This document shows, piece after piece, positions 1 through 8,979 of a stretch of DNA of 64,000 nt. The DNA is taken from positions 1-64,000 of the forward strand of contig CAMYJH010000010.1 of the NCBI GenBank assembly GCA_947258715.1, written 5' to 3'. Position 1 is the stretch's first letter. Every line of letters begins with the position of its first letter. The DNA comes from an uncultured Gammaproteobacteria bacterium. GTDB lineage: Bacteria > Pseudomonadota > Gammaproteobacteria > HK1. Position numbers and translations under genes: made by a program. The notes beneath the pieces are model-generated. The model saw only the letters and a list, made by a program, of their open reading frames with translations, was not told the origin of the DNA and did no database searches.

Positions 1-440
1 GGTCCACTGGATGGCGGGCGAGCGGCACGCGGATATTAACCACAACAGGTTGAACGACGAGTGGCTCTATAACCATATCGACCTCGACAACGGCCACCGG
101 ATGCAATCTGTTGTCCCCCCGCGCCTTTGCTTGACGGTGACCGTGTGGTCCGTGTCATCGAGACACTCGAAGAAAAAAGATCGAGAATTTTTTCTCGCCA
201 GGCGACAAAAAAGCCCGACCGTGATGGCACATCTTCCTCCGCTCTTTTGATGCAACTCCGCCACCAGCAGGCCTAACGGCTCGGAAAACAATATCGGGCC
301 GCGGCCGAGACATTTCTTTCTTCCTCAACCCGGGGAGCACACGGTCGTTTGCGCCCGACCCGCATTTAAAGGAAGATCCCCGTCGCCACATTGCTTCGAG
401 CTTCGCGCTCGGGTGTTTTTTTTCCGACGAGCAGAAACCG
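1..440. other. Left-end stretch without a recognised gene
   Basis: No open frame here looks like a real protein. The frames present are short, overlap one another on both strands and have poor composition. A small A/T-rich hairpin (CGAGAA, four T, TTCTCG) lies at 182-197 and might end a transcript entering from the left, but it is weak. The 440 bases probably hold the promoter of the gene at 441 and the trailer of a gene outside the window. Confidence 0.4.
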
Positions 441-953
441 ATGGAAGCCAACACCTTATCCTCCGCGATCCAGCAGATCACCTCTGTCATAGTGAGACTA
501 ATCGGAATGCTGATCCTCTTCGTCGGGCTTTATGTCGGTCTGAAAGTCATTCTCGAGGCGTGGGGGCTTTATCAGTCTCCAGACCGCATCGAGCCCTTCG
601 CGGCCGCTATCGAACGCGGCTCCAATATCGATCAGATTTTTTTCGCCACTGTGCGAAGCATTTCCACCGAGATCAGCGAAGACGTCGTAATTCCATCGGG
701 TGAAGCGCAACTCGATGACGCGACCGCGCAGAGGGGGAACCCGGCGAAGACGGCATCGACAGCGCCTGGTAAGAACCTTCGCCTCTCTTATTTCGCCGCC
801 TGGCTTATTGCCATGATGTTGTTTCTGATCATCGGTAGCCTGGCTATGTCAGCCATTAGCACGGGGGGACGGCTCGCACTTTACGACACTGACATGAGAA
901 AGTTTTCTCGTCAGCTCGCGCGCGATTTCTCGCGCATGAAGAAGGCGGCATAA
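441..953 (+). CDS. Hypothetical two-TM membrane protein
   Basis: The 170-residue protein is not one I recognise. There is a hydrophobic segment at about residues 13-36, a soluble loop of about 75 residues rich in Ala, Asp and Glu, and a second hydrophobic segment at about 112-140. A short basic tail ends in Arg-Met-Lys-Lys-Ala-Ala. The topology suggests an inner-membrane protein with both ends on the same side. The start is the ATG at 441; no strong ribosome binding site precedes it. The composition is convincing for a real membrane protein and no frame on the other strand competes. It stands alone, followed by 130 bases and the convergent cysB gene. Function unknown. Confidence 0.65.
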   Translation: MEANTLSSAIQQITSVIVRLIGMLILFVGLYVGLKVILEAWGLYQSPDRIEPFAAAIERGSNIDQIFFATVRSISTEISEDVVIPSGEAQLDDATAQRGNPAKTASTAPGKNLRLSYFAAWLIAMMLFLIIGSLAMSAISTGGRLALYDTDMRKFSRQLARDFSRMKKAA

Positions 954-1084
954 AGCCGGGCATTTTTGTTTAGCTGGAGCACGTTAGAAGGAGGTGGGTA
1001 GCTGAAATCCGTTGCGCCTTACCTGCTGCCTAAGATCGATAGACCATCCATCTTCCACCAACGCTATCTGCGTTCCACGATCGT

Positions 1085-2059
1085 TTAGTAAACCGGCAGA
1101 TCCACGTCCACGAACAGCGGATCCACCGCTGCTTTCGTCCTCAGCTGAACCGCTGTGTCCACCAGCTCCCGTTTCAGATGTGGTGCGAATAGCTCGATAA
1201 AATCGTAGCTGTAGCCACGTAGAAAGGCCGCCCGGCGGAACCCGATTTTGCTGGTGCTCGGCTCAAACAGGCCGCTCGCGTCCAGAGCGCAGAGGTCCGT
1301 GTCTTTTTCGTCGTCGACGGCCATTCGTGCGATGATTCCCACTCCGATGCCTGAACGGACGTAGGTTTTGATGATGTCCGCGTCAGTGGCCGTGAACGCA
1401 AGCTTGGGTTCCAGCCCGTGCTTCCTGAACGCGGAATCCAGCTGAGAGCGTCCCGTAAACCCAAAGACGTAAGTGGCTAGAGGGTGCTCGGAAACGGCCT
1501 TCAGGGTGAGCGGATTGATTGCGCACAGAGGGTGACCGTTGGGCACGATCACCGTGCGGTGCCACCGGTAGCAGGGCAGCATCACCAGATCTTCGAAGTG
1601 CTCGAGCGCCTCGGTAGCGATAGCGAGATCCACCTTTCCCTCCATGGCAAGTTCAGCGATCTGCAGAGGAGTACCCTGGTGGAGCTGAATGGCCACACGT
1701 GGATACTTGATGACGAATCGCTTGATCACTGAAGGTAGGGCATAGCGTGCCTGGGTATGACTTGCGGCGATAGAGAGCTTCCCAAGGGTGGGATCGCTGA
1801 ATTCCAGCGCCGCCTCCCTAATGGTATCCACCTCAATAAGGGCCCGGTTGGCGAGTTCGATAATGGCCTTTCCCGCCGGGGTGACCCGGGTCAGCTTTCT
1901 ACCGTTGCGTTCGAAAATCTGTGTCCCCAGCTCGTCCTCTAACTGTCGAATCTGCTTGCTCACTCCCGGCTGGGAGGTGTAGAGGCTCTCGGCGGCGGCC
2001 GAAACGTTGAGCCCGTGACGGGCCACGGCGGAGATATAGCGGAGCTGGCGGATGTTCAT
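1085..2059 (-). CDS. cysB: LysR-family transcriptional regulator CysB
   Basis: CysB activates sulfate-assimilation genes with N-acetylserine or O-acetylserine as inducer. From the ATG at 2059 the protein is 324 residues, the usual CysB length. Upstream in-frame codons would add 56 unlike residues, so I reject them. The N-terminal winged helix-turn-helix (residues about 1-60) contains the LysR pattern around SAAAESLYTSQPGVSKQI. The effector domain carries His-Thr-Gln at 101-103, which matches the sulfate/inducer-binding stretch of CysB; the residue at 100 is Ser where the enterobacterial protein has Thr. It is divergent from the PilZ gene at 2248. No cys biosynthetic genes are in the window, so it probably acts in trans. 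Confidence 0.9.
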   Translation of the reverse strand: MNIRQLRYISAVARHGLNVSAAAESLYTSQPGVSKQIRQLEDELGTQIFERNGRKLTRVTPAGKAIIELANRALIEVDTIREAALEFSDPTLGKLSIAASHTQARYALPSVIKRFVIKYPRVAIQLHQGTPLQIAELAMEGKVDLAIATEALEHFEDLVMLPCYRWHRTVIVPNGHPLCAINPLTLKAVSEHPLATYVFGFTGRSQLDSAFRKHGLEPKLAFTATDADIIKTYVRSGIGVGIIARMAVDDEKDTDLCALDASGLFEPSTSKIGFRRAAFLRGYSYDFIELFAPHLKRELVDTAVQLRTKAAVDPLFVDVDLPVY

Positions 2060-2247
2060 GGCGAGGGTGCTATATAACCAGAAAATATCAAGATAACCCT
2101 TTAAATCATAAAACGGTATAGCCTGGCTCTGGACTGTGCTGCCGGGATGGCGCCTAAAGAGTGGCTGCAACGCGGCCGATAAAGGATGCAAGCGGCCCGA
2201 CTGGGCCGTGTTTGCTTCATCCGCCATGGTCCAGGACGCCCCCAGTC
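2060..2247. promoter_or_regulatory. Divergent promoter region, cysB / PilZ gene
   Basis: This 188-base gap between two divergent genes has an AT-rich island at about 2070-2120, unlike the GC-rich surroundings. It must hold the cysB promoter and probably the promoter of the gene at 2248. LysR regulators usually bind in such a region to control themselves. I cannot assign exact -35/-10 boxes or a CysB site. Confidence 0.4.
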
Positions 2248-3417
2248 ATGACTGAGCATGAAGACAGCTCCTCGGAAGAGACGCAGGACTCCACGGTCGG
2301 CGACACCTTCTTTAGGCACTACGAGAACCAGTTCGAGGGCGACTTCCGCCGCGCCTTTCGCGACGTCACCAGGCGGGACAACGACGAGCAGCGGATCTCA
2401 CTGGACCCCAGGTCGCTCTACCGGGCGCTGTTCCTCCCCCAACCCGACGACGACTCGCGCAACACCGTGCGGGAATCCTTCCGAGCGCTTGCGGAGTCCA
2501 CCGAGGAAGCGGAGGCCGTTCTCAAACGCACCTGGATGATTATGGCGACCAACTTCATCGACTACCGGATGAAGAATGGCAGGGACCCGGAGGATGTCAG
2601 CGCGCTGCAGGAGATGCTGGAAGAGTATTCGGCGCTTCTGAATGACGTTTACCTGGATATGTCTTGCAATGTTGAGCTAGAGATCCCCGAAGTCGATTGC
2701 GCCGCGGAGAATCATCAGCAGGTAGTCGAAGGATTTCGCGAGTACATGCTGGAAGAATGCCCGCAAGAGCACAAGGAGCTTCTGCGAATATTTACTTGTT
2801 TTCGAGGAATTCCCGTCGATTCATCAGCAAAAGTAACCAAAGTCAGTGATCTAGATGTCACCTTTCGCGTTTCTCCAACCCAGGCCGCTATCCTGCGGCG
2901 CATGGGATTGGCGCTGATTGAGAGTCCGCTTCACGCGATGGCCTACAGGGCGTACTCGACCCATGTGAACGCAGGCACCTGCGAAGTGACTTTTTCGCAT
3001 TTCATCGAGCATGACGGGCCGATGGAAAGAAGACAGCATCGTCGGGTCGCACCCGAACGACCGGTGGAAGCGTCAATAATAAAAGGCGCAGATGAATTTA
3101 CTGGAATGCTGGTCGACGTTTCCGCCGTCGCCGCCGCAGTGTTTTTGCGCAACGTGAATCTTGCTCCGCTCGACGAAGGTGACGAAGTCGAGCTCAACGT
3201 CTGGCTTCCGCGGCTTTCAACTTCCGGCGAACTCCACCTGAGCATCCCTGCGCATGTCAACACGGTTCATTCGAGCGTTGAAGCGGACCCCAACGCGCAT
3301 CGAGTGGTACTGAATATTCCCGGAGACAAAAAAGTCTTCGATAAAATCTCCCGCTACATTATTAATGCCCAGGAAAGGAGCCTGCGCGAATCCACCAACG
3401 CCGAGCTTAGCGACTGA
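2248..3417 (+). CDS. PilZ-domain protein
   Basis: The 389-residue cytoplasmic protein starts at the ATG at 2248; an in-frame ATG 87 bases upstream overlaps the cysB promoter region. The N-terminal 30 residues are acidic. A helical central region (about 40-170) is followed by a beta-rich segment (about 180-260) that could be a degenerate YcgR-N/PilZ-like domain. The C-terminal PilZ domain (about 265-370) opens with the basic motif RRQHRR, which matches the RxxxR c-di-GMP motif. The second motif, usually (D/N)xSxxG, reads DVSAVA, with Ala in place of the Gly. It therefore has the PilZ fold, but nucleotide binding is uncertain. No flagellar, pilus or cellulose genes are nearby to identify its target. 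Confidence 0.75.
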   Translation: MTEHEDSSSEETQDSTVGDTFFRHYENQFEGDFRRAFRDVTRRDNDEQRISLDPRSLYRALFLPQPDDDSRNTVRESFRALAESTEEAEAVLKRTWMIMATNFIDYRMKNGRDPEDVSALQEMLEEYSALLNDVYLDMSCNVELEIPEVDCAAENHQQVVEGFREYMLEECPQEHKELLRIFTCFRGIPVDSSAKVTKVSDLDVTFRVSPTQAAILRRMGLALIESPLHAMAYRAYSTHVNAGTCEVTFSHFIEHDGPMERRQHRRVAPERPVEASIIKGADEFTGMLVDVSAVAAAVFLRNVNLAPLDEGDEVELNVWLPRLSTSGELHLSIPAHVNTVHSSVEADPNAHRVVLNIPGDKKVFDKISRYIINAQERSLRESTNAELSD

Positions 3418-3451
3418 AGCGAGCACGATAGTCCGGGGTACGTAGCGGCAT

Positions 3452-4804
3452 TCAATCGCCGGCAATTGTCATCTGTTCGATCAGCACCGAACCCGTTCGA
3501 ATGTTTCCCCGTACGTCGACGTCATTGGCGATACGTCGTATTCCGGCGTACATGTCACGAAGATTTCCGGCCACCGTGATTTCTTCGACCGGGAAACGGG
3601 TCTCGCCAGCTTCAACCCAGAAGCCGCAGGCACCGCGGGAGTAATCTCCGGTCACCGTATTGATGCCCATTCCCATGAGCTCCGTGATCACGAGGCCCGT
3701 GTCCATTTCCTTGAGCAAGGCGTCAAAGCTCACATCGTCGGGTTCCACGACCAGGTTGTGTACGCCTCCAGCATTGGCGGTGGTTTGCATGCCGAGTTTT
3801 CGCGCTGAGTAACTGTCTAGAACGTATCTCTGAATCACGCCGTTGCTTACCAGATCCCGCGCTTGCGTTGCGACGCCCTCGTTGTCGAATGGTGCGCTCC
3901 CGAGCGCGCGTTTGAGGTGCGGTTCCTCGCGAATGTTGAATCCTTCCGGAAAGATCTTTTTGCCCAGAGAATCGAGAAGAAAACTCGACTCCCGATAAAG
4001 ATTGCTGCCGCGAATGGCGTTGACGAAGTGAAACAAGAGACCACGTGCGGTCTCCGCGGTGTAGATGACGGGGGCTGTTCGGGTGGAAAGCTTTCGGCTG
4101 CCGAGTCGCTCCACCGCCCGCTCGGCGGCCTTCTCGCCGACCCGAGGCGGTGCCTCCAGCGCTCCCGCGTCGCGGGCGACGCTGTACCAGTAATCCCGCT
4201 GCATTCCGGAATCGTCTTTGGCGATCACCGCACAGCTGATACCGTGACGGCTGCTGGCGTATCCGCCAAGAAATTCGTTGGAGTTGGCATAGACGTAGGA
4301 ACCTTCATGGTGACTCACATCCGCGCCCTCGGAATTGGTAATCCTCGGGTCGTGTCCGCGGGCCGAATTTTCCGTTTCGAGCGCAATTTCGATTGCTTCC
4401 TCCGGCGCAAGAGGCCATGGATGCAACAGGTCGAGATCGGGATATGTCTTTGCCATCAGTTCCGCATCGGCCAGCCCAGCGCATTCGTCCTCGGAGGTGT
4501 GTCTGGCAATGGCACAGGCGGCGCGTACGGTATCGCTTACGGCCTCTGCGCTGAAGTCTGTTGTGCTGGCAGAGCCTTTCTTTTTGCCAAAATAAACGGT
4601 CAGACCAAGTCCCTTGTCGCGGGTGTGCTCTATGGTTTCAACATCACCCATGCGCACCGTGACCGATAGACCTGAGCTGGTGCTGATGCCCGCCTCTGCA
4701 GCCGATGCACCCTGACGCTTCGCTTCTGACAGAATTTCCGTTGCGATGGATTTCAGCCTTTCGAGAGTTTCCTCGCTGTGTACGGTTTCCGGCAGTCGAG
4801 TCAT
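3452..4804 (-). CDS. pmbA: Metalloprotease-related protein PmbA (TldE)
   Basis: PmbA/TldE partners with the zinc protease TldD. In enterobacteria the pair matures the peptide antibiotic microcin B17 and degrades CcdA, and more generally it trims linear peptides in the cytoplasm. The 450-residue length and the layout fit TldE: an N-terminal helix-rich domain (about 1-190), then the TldD/PmbA C-terminal beta domain with the conserved region ending GAGFWVE-like at about 390-400 (here GACGFWVEAGE). TldE proteins lack the HExxxH zinc site, and I see none here. The ATG at 4804 is the first in-frame start. No tldD is in the window; the two are often unlinked. The neighbour upstream is the divergent DUF748 gene. 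Confidence 0.92.
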   Translation of the reverse strand: MTRLPETVHSEETLERLKSIATEILSEAKRQGASAAEAGISTSSGLSVTVRMGDVETIEHTRDKGLGLTVYFGKKKGSASTTDFSAEAVSDTVRAACAIARHTSEDECAGLADAELMAKTYPDLDLLHPWPLAPEEAIEIALETENSARGHDPRITNSEGADVSHHEGSYVYANSNEFLGGYASSRHGISCAVIAKDDSGMQRDYWYSVARDAGALEAPPRVGEKAAERAVERLGSRKLSTRTAPVIYTAETARGLLFHFVNAIRGSNLYRESSFLLDSLGKKIFPEGFNIREEPHLKRALGSAPFDNEGVATQARDLVSNGVIQRYVLDSYSARKLGMQTTANAGGVHNLVVEPDDVSFDALLKEMDTGLVITELMGMGINTVTGDYSRGACGFWVEAGETRFPVEEITVAGNLRDMYAGIRRIANDVDVRGNIRTGSVLIEQMTIAGD

Positions 4805-4917
4805 TTTTCCTCCACAATTTGCAAGTTTAAATGGTCAGCCGCGCCAAAGTGGCTTCGGCGTTGCTAAGGGCCACGCGTGTTAAGATCTAGGCCCCGCATT
4901 ACCGAATAAAGCCGCCT

Positions 4918-7900
4918 TTGAACCCGCCGCGAAAATCCGCTCGGGGCCGCAGCTTTGGCCTCAGGTTCCTCGTTCGCCTGGTTGGCTGGAGCTTCTCTGC
5001 CGCCGTCGCGCTCATAGTCTTGTCATACGTGGCACTGCCCGCGCTGCTTCGCTACGGATTACCCCACGCGCTTTCCCGTTACGGGGTGGTTTCCTCCATG
5101 GAGGGGGCTCGCGTCAGCCTGACAAATGAGCAGGTGACCCTTGTGGGATTCCAGGTTGGCCAGGCGGGCGGGCCCGCGATTCGCTGGGGCGAGGTTACGG
5201 CCCGCGTGGAGATGGCGGAACTGCTCAGGGGGAACATACGCATCATCGAATTCCAGGTAAAGGATGCGCGAGTCGATTTGGCGCAGCTGCGGGCCTCTCG
5301 CTGGAGGCCCCCCGACCGCGCGGTCGCTATTCCAGAGCTTGGAGGGCTGAACATCGACATCGGCAACGTGGTGCTACGCGACCTGGAATTCATCGACTTG
5401 TCAGAACGCGTCGGGCAGAAGGTCAAGCTGCACAGTCTGAGCGTCGGCAGCCTTTCTCACCTCGAGGCCGGCGCTCGGGTCGCTTTTCAACTGCAAGGCG
5501 CCGTAGGCGACGGGTCGCTCAGGCTTGCCGGCCAGGCGCGAATGGTCGAGAACCTGCCGCTGTTTGAAGGCCGGTACGAGCTCGGCGCGCTCGAGCTGAA
5601 AGGATTCGGGCAGCTGTTCGGTCTGGCGACGCCGAGATCCGTGGGTGGAAAAGTCGACGGCAACGGTACCTTCTCCCTCGAGGTGCGCCAGACCGATGGC
5701 ACCGTTGCCGTGGATTTGACCGGTAGCGCGAGGGTCGATGGGCTCGAGCTCGACTCTGGCGAAACGAGCATCACCGGGACCACGGCGAATTGGAGCGGCG
5801 AGGCCGAGGTGTTTTTTCCGCTATCGGGAGGCCCGCCGCGATTTATCGCTCGCGGAAGCGTGGCCTCGCCGACTCTGGAAGCGGCTCGGAGGAAATCCGC
5901 CGCGCCCTACGGAATTTTCGGGCGCGGGCTGCGATGGAGCGGAGAGATGCGTCGTGGAAGCGAGTTTGAAACAGACGGCAGGCTCAGCGGTGATCTGCTA
6001 CGCATCGTCACGCGCCGCGAAGGAGAGCGGCGACTCGAAATAGAGCTCTCCCGCTTCAGATCCAGTTCCGGATACCGCTCGGGTCGGGGCCGGTACGCGT
6101 TCGAAACGGGAAAGCTCGCCGCGAAGAAAGCGATACTCACTCAGGTGCTAGACGCTGGTCGTCAGTCGGTTGTCGCCTTCCGGCTTGTGTTGGAAAAGGC
6201 GCGTCTGGGTACCGACGGGCATTATATCGAGGGGCTCGAAGCTGAAAGCGCGGAGGCCACGATAATCGAAGGCGCGGCGATCGAACCCTCGCGCAGTGCC
6301 CGGTTGATCTCACTTGGCGCGAGCAAGATTGAGATCAGCACAGGCGGGCGCGCTCTGATCGGTCAACTTGAGATCGAACGGGCGGGAATCGATATACACG
6401 AGCAATCCATTGATCTGAGCCAGGTGCGCGCTCGAAGCGTCGAGGCCGGAGTAGAAGCACCGTTCGAAGCGGAAGCAATCTCCGCTTCCTACCTGCGGCA
6501 AAAGTCCGGCGTCTTCGAAACCTGGGGCTCGAATCTTCGCTTTTCCAGCGCTGGAATTTCCGCCTCTGGAGGAGTTTTTTCCGATCAGGCTGCCGCCCAG
6601 AGCTTGAGTCAGACGATGGCGGGGGATCCCCTTTGGCAAGCAAATGGCGTTCGTGCCGCCCGCCTGGCCATCGGTTCCCGGCAAATCGAGGCCGGCAAGC
6701 TGAGCGCGGGTCGTTTCGCCTATGGAAAGTTGAATCAAGAATCGATCGAAATTGAGCGCGGCGAGGGGGCCGATTTTTCGATTCGCTACGGGTCGGGGAT
6801 CGACGCGAAGACCGTGAAGCTCGAGTCGATGCGTTATCGCAGCGGCCAAATCGCGGTGCTCGAATTCGCGGCGGCGGAGTTGAAAGCACCGGGGATTGAC
6901 TTTCAGGGCGAGCTTTCGGCAAGGGGCTTCGACGCCGACAGCGTTCGCTACCTGGATGCAGACGCCAACGTATATCTGCTCGAAAGGCCGAGCCTTGGCG
7001 GGCTTTCGGGCCGCTTCTCCACCGGGATTCGCATCGATGCCGTCCGCGCGGGGCGATTCCTTCACGACCGCGCTGCCGGCGCCGACTATGAAGCCACGGA
7101 ATTGGAGCTCAGCCGAACAGAGTTGTCCGCTGCAGGCGGAGCGTCTGCAGTCATGGCAAGACTGAACAGACTCGAAATCACTCTCGCGGACGACAACCGG
7201 CTGTCCTTGAAGGATGTGGCGGCGGCGCATCCGGCTCGCAACGCTGGCGGCAGATTTACGGCCGATGGCGGACGCGTTCGAACGCTCAGCTACAACATGC
7301 CCGGGGGGCGTATTTTTGAGCTCCTGGACATTGACGTCGGTGCTATCGATGGCGACGAGAACGATGGTCATCGTATCAGCTCGGTCAGTGCCGCCAGCGC
7401 GACAGCTTCGGACCCGGCGGCGGAGGCTGAGCTTAAGACCGGTGCGGTTCAGATTGCTGCCATCAGAATTTCTGCAGACCAAGGCGTGAGCGCCGAGGTC
7501 GCCAGTGCTAATGCAGTTTCCCTTGCGGGATTCGATGCAGATACTTCAGCGGCGTTTTCCAGCGACCGGATTAGTGTGGGCGCGCTGACCCTCCGTCCGG
7601 GCGAACGATTGCGTCTCGGCAAAATTCTTCTCGATGATGCCGTGCTGACTATGGGCTTTGACAAGGAGGGCGAGCTGGTGCTGCCCGAGCTGCCTTTTTT
7701 CTCCGCCGAGCGTAACGCTTCCGAGAGCCTCACCATCGAGCGCCTCGAAACACGACAGCCCGCCAGGCTCGGCTTTTTCGATCGATCCATCGCTCCGCCT
7801 TTCGACGCCGTTATCTTTCCGCTTCAAGCGCGGCTGGAGAACTTTCACAACAGGGACCCCGGGCGCCGGGCGGAATTCATGCTCGATGGCAGTATGGACG

Positions 7901-8820
7901 AGTCTTTGAATCTCGAAGCCTCCGGCCAATTTTCAGTCGAGAGGGACGGATTGAACTTGAAGGTGAGCGGAAAAGTCGTCGCCACTGAGCTCGAGCGGCT
8001 TGGCACGTACGTGGCAAAGCATGCCAAACACGCCATTCAGTCAGGTCGTGGCGACGCCGCGTTCGATATCGCGGTCAGAGGACGCAGGCTTTCGGGCACT
8101 ATTCGATTCGTTTTCACTAAGGTCAGACTCGAGCCGGACAAGGCCTTTGCTTCGGCTGAAGGGCGAAATGGGGAACAGCTGCCCCTTAAGCACGCCTTTG
8201 CCATGCTCGAAGACAAAGACGGCATGGTGAGACTGACGGTGCCTTTGTCCGGCTCATTCGACGATCCCGGATTCAATCTCAGTCAAGGTCTGATACAGGC
8301 AGTTTCAAAATCGGTGCGCCGCACGGCGATGCTGACTTTCAAACCACTGGGGCTGCTGGTTGGGGCTGTGGGCGTCTCCGAAGGGCTGGAATTCAGGCCG
8401 GTCGCTTTCGACCCAGGCGAGCAGAGGCTCGACGGAGACGGGCTCGCCCATCTGGACACTCTGGCGCGGGCGCTGAAAACCCATCCCGGGTTCCAAGTCG
8501 GAATATGCGGGCGCGCGGTGTCTGCGGATCGGATCCGCATCGAGCAGCGCCAGAGCGAGGTCCCGCCCGGGGCGCAGCCGCTCGCGGATGAGGAGACATC
8601 CGGACCGGCGAGCGTGGATTTTCTTCTGCAGAAGCTGGCGCAGCAGCGAGCGTCCGCCGTCCGACGGCACCTGGAGGAAAATAATCAAATTCGGAAAGTG
8701 CGCTTGCTTAGCTGCGAAGCAAAGGTGGAGTCGGCTCCAGGGCGTTTGCCGCGGGTGGATTTACCCGTGCGCCTCGAGAATGAATCCGCTGCGGTTCCGG
8801 ATTCGCGATCGCCGGGCTGA
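4918..8820 (+). CDS. Large AsmA-like / DUF748 envelope protein
   Basis: The 1300-residue protein starts at a TTG at 4918. A basic N-terminus and one hydrophobic segment (about residues 18-45) anchor it in the inner membrane. The remainder is a long series of beta-strand repeats typical of AsmA/DUF748 proteins, the family thought to form periplasmic bridges moving lipid between membranes. Near the C-terminus (about 1155-1200) a stretch with the pattern RPVAFDPGEQRLDGDGLAHL resembles the OmpA-like region at the end of DUF748 proteins. Positions about 1060-1110 carry the conserved block in which GDAAFDIAVRGRRLSGTI lies. No ATG exists near the start, and the membrane segment would be lost from later starts. 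Function in lipid transport is inferred from the family only. Confidence 0.85.
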   Translation: MNPPRKSARGRSFGLRFLVRLVGWSFSAAVALIVLSYVALPALLRYGLPHALSRYGVVSSMEGARVSLTNEQVTLVGFQVGQAGGPAIRWGEVTARVEMAELLRGNIRIIEFQVKDARVDLAQLRASRWRPPDRAVAIPELGGLNIDIGNVVLRDLEFIDLSERVGQKVKLHSLSVGSLSHLEAGARVAFQLQGAVGDGSLRLAGQARMVENLPLFEGRYELGALELKGFGQLFGLATPRSVGGKVDGNGTFSLEVRQTDGTVAVDLTGSARVDGLELDSGETSITGTTANWSGEAEVFFPLSGGPPRFIARGSVASPTLEAARRKSAAPYGIFGRGLRWSGEMRRGSEFETDGRLSGDLLRIVTRREGERRLEIELSRFRSSSGYRSGRGRYAFETGKLAAKKAILTQVLDAGRQSVVAFRLVLEKARLGTDGHYIEGLEAESAEATIIEGAAIEPSRSARLISLGASKIEISTGGRALIGQLEIERAGIDIHEQSIDLSQVRARSVEAGVEAPFEAEAISASYLRQKSGVFETWGSNLRFSSAGISASGGVFSDQAAAQSLSQTMAGDPLWQANGVRAARLAIGSRQIEAGKLSAGRFAYGKLNQESIEIERGEGADFSIRYGSGIDAKTVKLESMRYRSGQIAVLEFAAAELKAPGIDFQGELSARGFDADSVRYLDADANVYLLERPSLGGLSGRFSTGIRIDAVRAGRFLHDRAAGADYEATELELSRTELSAAGGASAVMARLNRLEITLADDNRLSLKDVAAAHPARNAGGRFTADGGRVRTLSYNMPGGRIFELLDIDVGAIDGDENDGHRISSVSAASATASDPAAEAELKTGAVQIAAIRISADQGVSAEVASANAVSLAGFDADTSAAFSSDRISVGALTLRPGERLRLGKILLDDAVLTMGFDKEGELVLPELPFFSAERNASESLTIERLETRQPARLGFFDRSIAPPFDAVIFPLQARLENFHNRDPGRRAEFMLDGSMDESLNLEASGQFSVERDGLNLKVSGKVVATELERLGTYVAKHAKHAIQSGRGDAAFDIAVRGRRLSGTIRFVFTKVRLEPDKAFASAEGRNGEQLPLKHAFAMLEDKDGMVRLTVPLSGSFDDPGFNLSQGLIQAVSKSVRRTAMLTFKPLGLLVGAVGVSEGLEFRPVAFDPGEQRLDGDGLAHLDTLARALKTHPGFQVGICGRAVSADRIRIEQRQSEVPPGAQPLADEETSGPASVDFLLQKLAQQRASAVRRHLEENNQIRKVRLLSCEAKVESAPGRLPRVDLPVRLENESAAVPDSRSPG

Positions 8821-8979
8821 GACTTCGGAAACGAGCCCGGGCGCGGAGCCGATGGATGATGGGCGCGAAAGGCTCAAATTGCCACTTCCCCGCCGAGCAT
8901 TGACGCTCCGCCTTCCGCCCATCGCCGCCCATTCGAACCCGGCGCCCATCCCGCCGCCCGCATTCGATAGAATCCCGCC

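Noticed and set aside
6310-7482. A 390-codon minus-strand frame inside the DUF748 gene
   Set aside because: Shadow frame of a long repetitive coding region with low-complexity Arg/Ser content.
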